NCBI GenBank assembly: GCA_002317115.1
Contig: DCIP01000041.1
Span: forward strand, 1 to 8,309
DNA length: 8,309 nucleotides
Source of the DNA: Candidatus Scybalocola fimicaballi
GTDB taxonomy: Bacteria; Bacteroidota; Bacteroidia; Bacteroidales; Paludibacteraceae
Reading direction: 5' to 3'
This document shows positions 1 through 7,587 of this stretch, one piece after another. Both the position numbers and the translations under genes were made by a program. Each line of letters begins with the position of its first letter. Position 1 is the first letter of the stretch. Under the pieces are notes generated by a model. It did not search any database, had not been told where the DNA came from, and worked only from the letters and a program-made list of their open reading frames with translations.

Positions 1-1076
1 CCATGCTTTGTCTCATTACGTACTACCGTACAGTTGATCATGGAAGCGTTATACATATAAATAGGCTCATAAGACTGTGTACAGATGTTGTTGACAAACA
101 TTGTATTTGATGCCAACGCAGGTGAATAATTCATCTCAATCAAACGATAAGATGCTGTGTTGCCCTGGATCAAACATCTGTTGATTTTACCGTAATTCAA
201 ATTAACCAATGTCGACGTCGACTTATTATCAATAATCTGACAATTCTCTGCCAACGCACCATTGCCCACATAGATAATGTTTGTATTAACATTTGTATTT
301 CCTTCGAACAAACAGCTATCCATCACTGTAGAACCCTGTAGTTCAACAGTTGATCCAATTCCACTTGTGTTGATAAACTTACAGTTGCTAACTTTTGCAG
401 AATTGAAATAAGAGCCTTTATTATAAGAAGAACTATTGCCGACAATCTCACAATTTGTAACCTTAGAATTATTGTCAGCATTTATCGCACCATAGTAATA
501 ACCCTTGTTGTTCTTCACAACACAACTATCCATCACACTATTGCTAAGACGGACAGTTCCGTTCATACTGCTTGTATATGTGTTGTCGGATATTTGAGAA
601 TTCTTGATTACCGCACCGTATGCGTATATAGCCGAACCATTACTTGAAGCCTTATTGTTCTTGATGATACAGTTGCTGATTGTAGTGTTAGAAGAAACAC
701 TAATTCCAGCACCCGACTCAGCATATCCATTCTGGATTGTGAATCCATCTACCACAACTGCCAACGAATCGGCAAATCCGAAATTCTGTGAAAGCACTCG
801 TTTTACACCCTTACCATCAATAACAGTAGGATTCTTAGCTGTGTCACGAGCAGCAAGAGATGTCTCGTCTCCTGCAAATCCACCGTAAAGGCTGATTCCA
901 CTTGCCAAGTTGACCACAGCAGATCGGATTGAGTCGCCGTAGTATGTGCCAGCAGCAACCCAGATCTGATGTTTCTTATGATCTAACGACGCTGCAAAGA
1001 TAGCCTCCTGAATATCGCCAAATGCAGACGTCCAACTTGAACCGTCGCCATCAGATCCAGACTTAACATAAACAAT
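1..1076 (-). repeat. Module 5 of the giant protein (cut by the window edge)
   Basis: From residue 1910 to the last readable codon, 2267. It opens with IVYVKSGSDGDGSSW and keeps the full cap (GGFAGDETSLAARDTAKN, VVDGFTIQNG). Ten coils are visible, ending with SMINCTVVRNETKH at the edge. By comparison with modules 2-4, about 125 residues remain, carrying coil 11 and the closing motif. Whether further modules follow cannot be seen. Confidence 0.85.
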
Positions 1077-4000
1077 CTCGCCAGCTGTAAGAACAGGAGC
1101 CTTTGTATATTTAGACTCAAATGCTCCCATGTCGACAGCATCGCTCTGTACTCTTGCATTACCAAGATAATCAAGAGAGTCGGACACCTCCGCACCAGCA
1201 TTGATACAGTACGAATTCTCAGACAACGAATAGTCGCCGTTTGCAGCATCTGTGAACGCCGCATACTCCAATGAGCCATCAAGATTTCCGTCGACAAACG
1301 TAGACTCAAACATATTATTTGAGATTGTATTTGCGTTTGTGCCGCCAGAAGTAAGAGCACCATTGTATCTGTTACCCTTCTTATTGTCGACAAAAATTGA
1401 ATTCTTCAATGTCGAACCATTATTCACAGTCACGACATAACTACATTTTGTATCGTTGCTGACAACAGTACAGTTGATCATCGACGCTCCATTATTAATA
1501 TAAACAGCACCGTCATTAGTATATGTCGAAACGTTGTTGCAGATCAAACTGTTTGTCATTGAAGCCGCTGCTGAACTTATCATAACCAAACGAGATGAAG
1601 TGTTGTTGCCTTTTACCAAACATCTCTCAGCTTTACCATTGTTCAAATTCAACAACTCTGAAGTTGCTGTGTTGTCAAGTATCTTACACTCCTTTATCAA
1701 CGCATCCTTACCGACAGAGACAAGACTCGTTCTTACATTTGTATTTTTCTCAAACAAACAGTCGCTCATGACTGATACACCTTGCAAATCTACTGCAGAA
1801 GCCGACAACGTTGAATTTACAAACTTACATCCGCTTACTTCTGAAGCATTAAAATAAGAACCTCTGTTATTGTTATAGCAACTGTTGCCTTCAAACTCAC
1901 AATTGCTTACCTTAGAATTCTTTTCAGCATAGACTGCACCATTATAGTAAGCCTTATTGTTCTTGACGACACAGCTGTCCATCACCGAACCAACCAGACG
2001 AACAGTTGAGTTGAGTGAGTTAGTATAGTTATTACCGAATATCTGAGATTTCTTGATAATGGCGTTTGTAGCGTATATTGCAGAACCAATACTTGAAGCC
2101 GTATTAGCTTTGATAATACAATTGCTGATTGTTGTATTGCCATTGATGTATGCACCTGCTCCACTTGCTGCCTTTCCATTCTGAATTGTGAATCCATCCA
2201 CCACTACAGCCATAGAATCAGCAAAACCATAATTCTGTGAAATCACACGTTTAGCAGACTTACCATCCAAAATCGTAGGATTCTTAGCAGTGTCTCTTGA
2301 CGCAAGTGTAGTCTCAGTTCCGGCAAAACCACCATATAGGCTGACGCCACTTACCAAATTCACTACTGAAGAAAGAGTGGAATCTCCATAGTATGTACCG
2401 GCAGCCACCCAAATCTGATGTTTCTTACCATCAGTCGACGCCGCAAAAATAGCAGGCTGAATCTCTCCAAATGCCGATGTCCAACTTGAACCGTCGCCAT
2501 CCGATCCCGCCTTTACATATATTATCTCACCAAGATTTGCAAAAGAAGCCGATTTGGTATGAGCAGATTCTATTGCTCCCATGTCGACAGCACCTCCCTG
2601 CTTTCTTGGATTGCCAAAGAAATCAAGTGAGTCAGCAACATCTAAACCAGCATTGATACAGAACGAATTCTCCGACAATGAATAGTCGCCATTTGCAGCA
2701 TCTGTGAACGCAGCATATTCTGTTTTTCCCTCAAGACTTCTATTAAGGAAAGTGTGCTCAAGCATATTGTTCGCAAACGAATTTGCTACAGTGCCTTGAT
2801 TTACTATTCCATTAATATTTTTAACCGACTTATTGCCAATAGCGATAGTGTTTTCCAATGTGGCATTGTTCATATAAAAGACATTGCTCTTTGTCTCATT
2901 GTCAACAACAGTACAGTTGTACATGGATGCCTTATCAGCAATGTAGACTAACTCATAAGAAGTATTTGTGCCGACATTGTTGCAGATCAAAGAGTTTGAA
3001 ATAGAAGAACCCTTCATCTCAATCAAACGGTTTGACGTTGTGTCTCCCTTGACAAGACATCTCTTGCAGCTTCCTGAATACAAGCACAATAGACTTGAGC
3101 CTACTTTATTGTTTAGGAACTTACAATCCTCTATCAAAGCATTGCCACTCTGGACATAAACAAGATTTGAACTTGAAGTATTTCCGTCAAACAAACAACC
3201 TGACATTACTGAGTTACCAGTAAGCCAAACTGAAGCCGTAAGTCCATTTGAATTTATAAACTTACAATTTTTGACGTTAGATGAGTCTACTCTGATACCT
3301 CTATACGATGAGCTATAAGAATATGAATAAGACATATTGTTTGCTTCAAAAGTACAACCGGATATAGTTGAATTTTTTGAAGCATTCAAAACCGTTCCGT
3401 AATATGAAGTGTTGTTTCTAACGTCACAACTATCCATAATTGCATTTTGCAGATAGACAGCGACATTAGAATAAGTACCTGAATTATTAAAAATCTTAGA
3501 ATTCTTAACTGAAGCATTAAATGCATATACAGCAGAACCATTACCTGTCACCAAGTTGTTTTTTACAATACAGTTGCTTACTGTCGTATTATTTTTAATA
3601 TTGACTCCAGCTCCTGTTGTCGCATAACCATTTTGAATAGTGAATCCGTCGACAATGACAGCCATAGAGTCAGCAAAAGGATAATTCTGGATAATCACAC
3701 CTCTTTTACCCTTTCCGTCAAGAATAGTAGGATTCTTAGCTGTGTCTCTTTGAGCAATGGATGTCTCTGTTCCGGCAAATCCTCCATAAAGACTGATTCC
3801 TTTTTCCAAATATATCGACGGATATGTAGAAAGAGTGTCGCCATAATATGTTCCGGCAGCAACCCAAACCTGATGTCTCTTGCCATCAAGTGACGCAACT
3901 TTGATAGCCTGACTTACATCTCCAAATGCCGAATTCCAACTTGATCCATCACCTTCCGAACCAGACTTGACATATATTATTTCAGACATAGTTGGAACCT

Positions 4001-6803
4001 TCGTTCTATCGAATTGCGACTCGATTGCACCCAAGTCGACCGATCCCATCTGAGTACGTGGATTGCCATTCAAATCAAGAGAATCCGACACTGACGTTCC
4101 TGCATTGATACAGTATGAAGTCTCAGACAAAGAATAGTCGCCATTCTCAGCATCTTTGAATGCCGCATACTCCATATTGCCACTTAGGTTTCCGCCAGAT
4201 ACGTAATTTTCCAACATATTGTTGGAAATTGAGTTTACTCCACTTTGAGTCAACACATTGCCGTCAGCAATATTTGTTTTGTTGCCAACGATGATTGAAT
4301 TCTTCAAAGTAGAATTGGATATCTGTCCTACATAGTTTGAACCAGTCTCATTATTGACGACGGTACAGTTGACCATACTTGCCTCTTTATTCAAGCTGAT
4401 AGGCTGCTCAGTTGTTGAGGTTGAGACATTGTCGCAAATCAAACAGTTTGATATTATAGTACCAGCATTACTAGCCTCAATCAAACGAGACGTTGTAGAG
4501 TCACCCTTGATAGTGCATCGGTTGATTTTACCTTTGACGACATACAATAATGTAGCATTTGAAGAGTTGTTAATAAACTTACAATCCTCCACCAAAGAAT
4601 TTGTACCTAACTGGTAAATCAAATATCTGTTTATGGCAGTATTATTCTCAAACAAACATTCTTTCAACGTAGAATAACTCTGAACAGATACGGTTGCACC
4701 TGATCCTGAAGCATTGGCAAATCTACAGTTACTTACTGAAGTATAATTAAAATATGATCCACTATTACCTGATCCCGTAGATATATTTCCATCGATTTTA
4801 CAATTGGTTATTTCGGAATAATCTGCATAAACAGCGCCATAGTAGTATGCACTGTTGTTAATCAAATCACAGCTATCCATAACACAATGATCAAGTCTCG
4901 CGGTATAATAATTATAGCATGTTTCGTATCTATTATTTATAATCTTTGTGTTTTTGATAATAGCATACGCAGCATCAATTGTGCTATTACCATAGATTTT
5001 CGGACCGACATTTTCTTTGATAATACAGTTGTTGATCGTAACACCACCACTGATTTTCAAAGCACATGCACTTGATGACGCACCATTCTGTATTGTGAAC
5101 CCATCAACCGTAACAGACATAGAATCAGCAAAAGAAGAAATCTGAGCAATGACACATCTTGCTTTCATACCATCGAGAATAGTACGATTCTTTGCAGTGT
5201 CTCTTGACGCAAGCGATGTCTCATTTCCAGCAAATCCTCCGTAAAGACTAATTCCATCATGTAAATACAAAGACACAGCAGACAGAGTGTCACCATAATA
5301 TGTTCCGGCAGCTACCCAAATCTGGTGTTTCTTTCCGTCGACGGATACCATCTTCACAGCCTGACTGACATCACCAAATGCAGACTTCCAACTTGAACCG
5401 TCGCCATTTGAGCCAGCTTTCACATATACTATATCTCCATAAGATGGCAAAGCACATTTGTCGTAAGAGGATTCGATTGCACCCATGTCGACTGCACCTT
5501 TCTGCTTTCTTGCATTTCCATACAAGTCGGCAGTATATTCTACGTCACATCCTCTATTAATACAATATGATTTTTCTGTTAGGAAATAGTCTCCATTCTC
5601 TGGATCCTTAAACGCGGCATTCTCTTTAGACGCAATAATGACGTTACCTCCAGAAACAGGGACATCAAACATTGAGTTTCCAATCGTATTTGATCCACTC
5701 AACTGTACTGGATACATACTTGATAAGGAAGCCTTATTACCAACAACTATAGAATTTATTACCGGAGAATTATACAAATAAAGATATGTTGGATAATCAG
5801 TCTCATTGTCTACAAATGTTGTATTCATCATTCTTGAGCTACTCAAATAAAGGACATTGTCCGATTGAGTCTTATTTGAATATATCAATGAATTCGATAC
5901 CGTACTATTACTATTGACATCTAAAATATTATCGTAAATTGATTCATTATTGAATATCTTACAACGATCTATAGATGAGTAATAGTAAAGATATACAATC
6001 TCATCACTGCTATTTTGATTATCGAATATTTCTGAATTCTGAATTGTAGAATGATCATAAAGATATAGAATATAATAAGATGAGTTTACATTCTTTGAAA
6101 TTCTACATTTATTTATAGAACTATAATATGTCGCGTATACATTTCCGTATCTATTTGTATTTTCTCTCACATCACAGTTATCCATCTGACTATGATACAA
6201 ATAAACAGTATAATAACAATAACCAGATAATGTATCGTTATGTGTAATTATACAATTTGTGATTTTAGCATCATAAGCATATATCGCCATAGCATTAGAT
6301 ATTGCCCTATTATCCTTGAAAATACAGTTGCTGACAGTAGAGTTCTTTCTCAAGTATGCACCACCACCATAATAACTATAACCATTTTGGATTGTGAAGC
6401 CATCGATCAAAACTGCACATGAGTCAGGGAATTCAGACGGTTGGTTGATCACTTGGATTTTTCCCTTGCCATCCAAAACAGTAGGATTCTTCGCAGTGTC
6501 TCTTTCCGCAAGAGATGTCTCAGTACCCGCAAATCCACCATACAGACTGACATTAGGTTTTAGGTTAACAACTGCGGATGCATCACTCGTGTAAGTACCT
6601 TTTGCCACCCACACATCAGCACCCTTCTTGGCCGCAGAATCTACCGCCTGCTGAATATTACCAAATGCGTTACTCCAGGAGGCACCATCGCCTTCAGCTC
6701 CTGCTTTTACATAGAAAACGTCTTTCGCCGCAGTTGTAAATACAGCAAAAGAACACACCAAAATCACCAAAAGTGATTTCAGTCTAATATTATTAAAGTT
6801 CAT
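1..6803 (-). CDS. Giant exported right-handed beta-helix protein with tandem choice-of-anchor-Q-like modules (3' end outside window)
   Basis: The frame is open from the ATG at 6803-6801 to the left edge: 2267 codons with no stop, so the C-terminus is missing. Residues 1-26 form a signal peptide (MNFNNIRLK, a hydrophobic LLVILVCSFAVF core, then TTAA before KDV); it lacks a proper lipobox, so signal peptidase I cleavage is likelier than lipidation. Five tandem modules follow, opening near residues 29, 458, 942, 1427 and 1910. Each has an entry cap (YVKAGSDGDGSSW, then IWVAAGTYYG, SLYGGFAGTETS, RDTAKNPTILDG, VDGFTIQNG), about 11 coils of 22-25 residues with the core pattern S-x-[IV]-x-[NS]-C-x-[IV]-x-x-N, and a closing SYCINAG ... 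GNPR ... VDMGAIES motif as in choice-of-anchor Q proteins. These families fold as pectate-lyase-like beta-helices and are typically exported. I infer an envelope or surface protein, perhaps an adhesin or glycan binder; no catalytic site is recognisable. An anchor or type IX sorting tail would lie beyond the window. Certain as one ORF and a beta-helix; function unknown. Confidence 0.9.
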   Translation of the reverse strand, partial: MNFNNIRLKSLLVILVCSFAVFTTAAKDVFYVKAGAEGDGASWSNAFGNIQQAVDSAAKKGADVWVAKGTYTSDASAVVNLKPNVSLYGGFAGTETSLAERDTAKNPTVLDGKGKIQVINQPSEFPDSCAVLIDGFTIQNGYSYYGGGAYLRKNSTVSNCIFKDNRAISNAMAIYAYDAKITNCIITHNDTLSGYCYYTVYLYHSQMDNCDVRENTNRYGNVYATYYSSINKCRISKNVNSSYYILYLYDHSTIQNSEIFDNQNSSDEIVYLYYYSSIDRCKIFNNESIYDNILDVNSNSTVSNSLIYSNKTQSDNVLYLSSSRMMNTTFVDNETDYPTYLYLYNSPVINSIVVGNKASLSSMYPVQLSGSNTIGNSMFDVPVSGGNVIIASKENAAFKDPENGDYFLTEKSYCINRGCDVEYTADLYGNARKQKGAVDMGAIESSYDKCALPSYGDIVYVKAGSNGDGSSWKSAFGDVSQAVKMVSVDGKKHQIWVAAGTYYGDTLSAVSLYLHDGISLYGGFAGNETSLASRDTAKNRTILDGMKARCVIAQISSFADSMSVTVDGFTIQNGASSSACALKISGGVTINNCIIKENVGPKIYGNSTIDAAYAIIKNTKIINNRYETCYNYYTARLDHCVMDSCDLINNSAYYYGAVYADYSEITNCKIDGNISTGSGNSGSYFNYTSVSNCRFANASGSGATVSVQSYSTLKECLFENNTAINRYLIYQLGTNSLVEDCKFINNSSNATLLYVVKGKINRCTIKGDSTTSRLIEASNAGTIISNCLICDNVSTSTTEQPISLNKEASMVNCTVVNNETGSNYVGQISNSTLKNSIIVGNKTNIADGNVLTQSGVNSISNNMLENYVSGGNLSGNMEYAAFKDAENGDYSLSETSYCINAGTSVSDSLDLNGNPRTQMGSVDLGAIESQFDRTKVPTMSEIIYVKSGSEGDGSSWNSAFGDVSQAIKVASLDGKRHQVWVAAGTYYGDTLSTYPSIYLEKGISLYGGFAGTETSIAQRDTAKNPTILDGKGKRGVIIQNYPFADSMAVIVDGFTIQNGYATTGAGVNIKNNTTVSNCIVKNNLVTGNGSAVYAFNASVKNSKIFNNSGTYSNVAVYLQNAIMDSCDVRNNTSYYGTVLNASKNSTISGCTFEANNMSYSYSYSSSYRGIRVDSSNVKNCKFINSNGLTASVWLTGNSVMSGCLFDGNTSSSNLVYVQSGNALIEDCKFLNNKVGSSLLCLYSGSCKRCLVKGDTTSNRLIEMKGSSISNSLICNNVGTNTSYELVYIADKASMYNCTVVDNETKSNVFYMNNATLENTIAIGNKSVKNINGIVNQGTVANSFANNMLEHTFLNRSLEGKTEYAAFTDAANGDYSLSENSFCINAGLDVADSLDFFGNPRKQGGAVDMGAIESAHTKSASFANLGEIIYVKAGSDGDGSSWTSAFGEIQPAIFAASTDGKKHQIWVAAGTYYGDSTLSSVVNLVSGVSLYGGFAGTETTLASRDTAKNPTILDGKSAKRVISQNYGFADSMAVVVDGFTIQNGKAASGAGAYINGNTTISNCIIKANTASSIGSAIYATNAIIKKSQIFGNNYTNSLNSTVRLVGSVMDSCVVKNNKAYYNGAVYAEKNSKVSNCEFEGNSCYNNNRGSYFNASEVSGCKFVNSTLSASAVDLQGVSVMSDCLFEKNTNVRTSLVSVGKDALIKECKILDNTATSELLNLNNGKAERCLVKGNNTSSRLVMISSAAASMTNSLICNNVSTYTNDGAVYINNGASMINCTVVSNDTKCSYVVTVNNGSTLKNSIFVDNKKGNRYNGALTSGGTNANTISNNMFESTFVDGNLDGSLEYAAFTDAANGDYSLSENSYCINAGAEVSDSLDYLGNARVQSDAVDMGAFESKYTKAPVLTAGEIVYVKSGSDGDGSSWTSAFGDIQEAIFAASLDHKKHQIWVAAGTYYGDSIRSAVVNLASGISLYGGFAGDETSLAARDTAKNPTVIDGKGVKRVLSQNFGFADSLAVVVDGFTIQNGYAESGAGISVSSNTTISNCIIKNNKASSNGSAIYAYGAVIKNSQISDNTYTSSMNGTVRLSNSVMDSCVVKNNKGYYYGAINADNNSKVTNCEIVGNSSSYNKGSYFNSAKVSNCKFINTSGIGSTVELQGSTVMDSCLFEGNTNVNTNIIYVGNGALAENCQIIDNKSTSTLVNLNYGKINRCLIQGNTASYRLIEMNYSPALASNTMFVNNICTQSYEPIYMYNASMINCTVVRNETKH
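1077..2525 (-). repeat. Module 4 of the giant protein (11-coil beta-helix)
   Basis: About residues 1427-1909. It opens with IIYVKAGSDGDGSSW and closes with GNARVQSDAVDMGAFES, the last glutamate being residue 1896. It is 1449 bp long. Its DNA is very close to that of module 3 in the closing motif: positions 1199-1259 and 2651-2711 match at 57 of 61 bases. The same landmark recurs at 4103 with 53 of 61 matches to the 1199 copy. This suggests recent duplication or ongoing gene conversion. Confidence 0.85.
2526..3980 (-). repeat. Module 3 of the giant protein (11-coil beta-helix)
   Basis: About residues 942-1426. It opens with IIYVKSGSEGDGSSW, has the FTIQNG end of the cap near 3628, and closes with GNPRKQGGAVDMGAIES, the last glutamate being residue 1412. 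It is 1455 bp long. Between coils 4 and 5 there is a Ser/Tyr-rich stretch (NNMSYSYSYSSSYRG), at the place where module 2 is Ser/Gly-rich. The coil cores keep the N/S-Cys pattern. Confidence 0.85.
3981..5432 (-). repeat. Module 2 of the giant protein (11-coil beta-helix)
   Basis: About residues 458-941. It opens with IVYVKAGSNGDGSSW and closes with GNPRTQMGSVDLGAIES, the last glutamate being residue 928. Eleven coils are readable from INNCIIKEN to LKNSIIVGN. It is 1452 bp long. The coil sequences are clearly related to, but more diverged from, the three modules that follow. A Ser/Gly-rich stretch (STGSGNSGSYF) lies between coils 4 and 5. Confidence 0.85.
5433..6719 (-). repeat. Module 1 of the giant protein (short, divergent, Tyr-rich)
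   Basis: This is the N-terminal module, about residues 29-457, directly after the signal peptide. It opens with VFYVKAGAEGDGASW and closes with GNARKQKGAVDMGAIES ending at residue 444, followed by a linker. It is about 429 residues against about 484 in the others. I count nine coils rather than eleven, and the shortfall between shared landmarks is 153 bp (51 residues), which fits two missing coils. By order and motif, the missing ones correspond to coils 5 and 6 of the other modules. The coils are unusually rich in tyrosine (for example YILYLYDHS and IVYLYYYSS). The cap also differs from the others (DSAAKKGADVWVAKGTYTSD), so this module diverged earliest or fastest. Confidence 0.85.
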
Positions 6804-6843
6804 TGTTTAAAAATATAATTTCTCTCAACCAATTTTACCGCAA

Positions 6844-6867
6844 AAAGTATGCCAAAAAGCATATTTT
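6844..6867 (-). other. AT-rich stem-loop in the leader of the giant gene
   Basis: TATGC at 6848-6852 and GCATA at 6859-6863 are perfect inverted repeats around a 6-base loop. After one mismatch the stem could gain three more A-T pairs. It lies about 40-60 bases upstream of the start at 6803, inside the leader if transcription starts near the candidate promoter at 6903-6910. The stem is weak, with only two G-C pairs, and may be chance in AT-rich DNA. Confidence 0.25.
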
Positions 6868-6902
6868 GCGTCTATTTCATGAAAAATTATACACAAATAA
6901 TT

Positions 6903-6910
6903 CAAAATTA
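6903..6910 (-). promoter_or_regulatory. Candidate Bacteroidota -7 element for the giant gene
   Basis: On the minus strand the sequence reads TAATTTTG, matching TAnnTTTG. It would place the transcript start roughly 90 bases upstream of the ATG at 6803. I see no good TTTG-like -33 element at the usual 19-21 base spacing, and the region is AT-rich, so a chance match is quite possible. Confidence 0.35.
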
Positions 6911-6999
6911 GGAATATTAATAAATCATCATTCTTTATGTTAATACAATCAATATTCATCATTTTTATGCTACAATAATATTATTAATGAAAAAAATGA

Positions 7000-7007
7000 T
7001 AAATTTG
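7000..7007 (+). promoter_or_regulatory. Candidate Bacteroidota -7 element for the 155-residue exported protein gene
   Basis: TAAATTTG is an exact match to TAnnTTTG. Transcription would start near 7012-7015, leaving a leader of about 60 bases before the ATG at 7074. The -33 region (about 6975-6980) is only A/T-rich, with no clear TTTG. An 8-bp palindrome CGACGTCG (7008-7015) follows immediately and covers the predicted start point, and a perfect inverted repeat comes just after it. Both could be regulatory. Confidence 0.5.
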
Positions 7008-7017
7008 CGACGTCGGG

Positions 7018-7034
7018 ATTCCAAACATTGGAAT
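7018..7034 (+). promoter_or_regulatory. Perfect inverted repeat (ATTCCAA-ACA-TTGGAAT) at the start of the leader
   Basis: A 7-bp perfect inverted repeat with a 3-base spacer starts about 10 bases downstream of the TAAATTTG element. A G-T pair and a G-C pair can extend the stem outward. In RNA it would be a hairpin at or very near the 5' end, which could protect the message from decay. In DNA it could be an operator for a dimeric regulator. The sequence does not decide between these. Confidence 0.5.
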
Positions 7035-7073
7035 TCGCTATCAAACGAATTAAACTTATAACATGATAATAAT

Positions 7074-7541
7074 ATGAAAAAATTTTTTTCAGCACTTGTC
7101 GCTCTTCTTTTGGGAATCATGACTCTAAATGCGGCTGCGACACATCTTACAGTAGAGCTTAAGGCCGGCAACAAATACAATTTCTTGCTTGCAGACAAGC
7201 CAGTCATCACATTCTCTAATGGAGAGCTTGTAGTCAACGGTAATGCCGAGACATCCTACTCAATCGACGGAGTTAAGAATTTCCATTTCACAGAGGGGGA
7301 AAACACTGCGGCTGAGACTATTTCCGCAGGAGATATCCGTATCGTAAGCATCGACAACGCTACTATCCAGGTGCAGAATCTTGATGCATCTTCTTTGGTG
7401 ACACTTGTAAACGTTTACGGACAGGTTTTGACATCAGTCAATGCTGATTCAGAGGGAGTAGCAACAGTAAAATTGCCAGAGACTAAGGGTGTCTACGTGC
7501 TTACTGCAGCAAAGAAGTCGTTGAAAGTTATCAGAAAGTAA
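7074..7541 (+). CDS. Small exported protein with a type IX secretion-tail-like C-terminus, function unknown
   Basis: 155 residues. Residues 1-22 are a signal peptide (MKKFFSALVALLLGIMTLNAAA, with a probable cut after an Ala near 20-22). Residues 23-75 are a beta-rich region (LTVELKAGNKYNFLLADKPV, then ITFSNGELVVNG, then YSIDGVKNFHF), a style common in small Bacteroidales exported proteins. Residues 108-155 resemble a type A sorting domain: VTLVNVYGQVL, a GVATVKLPETKGVYVLTA strand pair, and a basic end KSLKVIRK. Such domains send proteins to the type IX system, but here the tail makes up about a third of the protein and there is no catalytic domain. The ATG at 7074 is chosen because it directly precedes the signal peptide; there is no Shine-Dalgarno site, as is normal in this phylum. 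The gene is monocistronic, with an intrinsic terminator about 50 bases after the stop. It is divergent from the giant gene, and a shared role is only a guess. Confidence 0.85.
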   Translation: MKKFFSALVALLLGIMTLNAAATHLTVELKAGNKYNFLLADKPVITFSNGELVVNGNAETSYSIDGVKNFHFTEGENTAAETISAGDIRIVSIDNATIQVQNLDASSLVTLVNVYGQVLTSVNADSEGVATVKLPETKGVYVLTAAKKSLKVIRK

Positions 7542-7552
7542 ACGCAAATCAT

Positions 7553-7582
7553 GACGTTGACGATAACGTTGACGTTGGCGAC
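7553..7582 (+). repeat. Degenerate GACGTT hexamer array
   Basis: Five hexamer units lie in tandem: GACGTT, GACGAT, AACGTT, GACGTT, GGCGAC. They sit 12 bases after the stop of the upstream gene and just before the terminator. ACGTT (7554-7558) and AACGT (7565-7569) can also form a small hairpin. Read from the ATG at 7551 the array encodes an 11-codon peptide, MTLTITLTLAT, with a stop at 7584-7586. I do not call this a gene because translation is unproven. Confidence 0.55.
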
Positions 7583-7587
7583 ATAAT

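Noticed and set aside
604..5560. Many open frames of 60-136 codons on both strands inside the first 6.8 kb (for example 983-1393 minus, 1534-1857 plus, 4354-4617 plus).
   Set aside because: All lie inside the continuous minus-strand frame of the giant gene, recur at equivalent places in several modules, and show no recognisable family motifs or proper starts. They are by-products of the repeated coding sequence.
1..6719. CRISPR array or intergenic tandem repeat.
   Set aside because: The repeat period is 1.45 kb, the repeats are fully coding and diverged, and indels keep the frame; this is a modular protein gene.
6720..6803. Reading the start of the giant protein as a lipoprotein because of LVILVC in the signal peptide.
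   Set aside because: The residue before Cys is Val, which does not fit a lipobox, the Cys lies within the hydrophobic core, and a normal cleavage region (TTAA) follows.
1..6803. Frameshifted or decaying pseudogene, as often seen in long repeat genes.
   Set aside because: The frame holds across all 2267 codons, and every module keeps its cap, coils and closing motif.
6965..7237. A 90-codon minus-strand frame overlapping the start of the 155-residue protein gene.
   Set aside because: It is antisense to a gene with a clear signal peptide and beta-rich protein, has no family resemblance of its own, and spans the promoter region.
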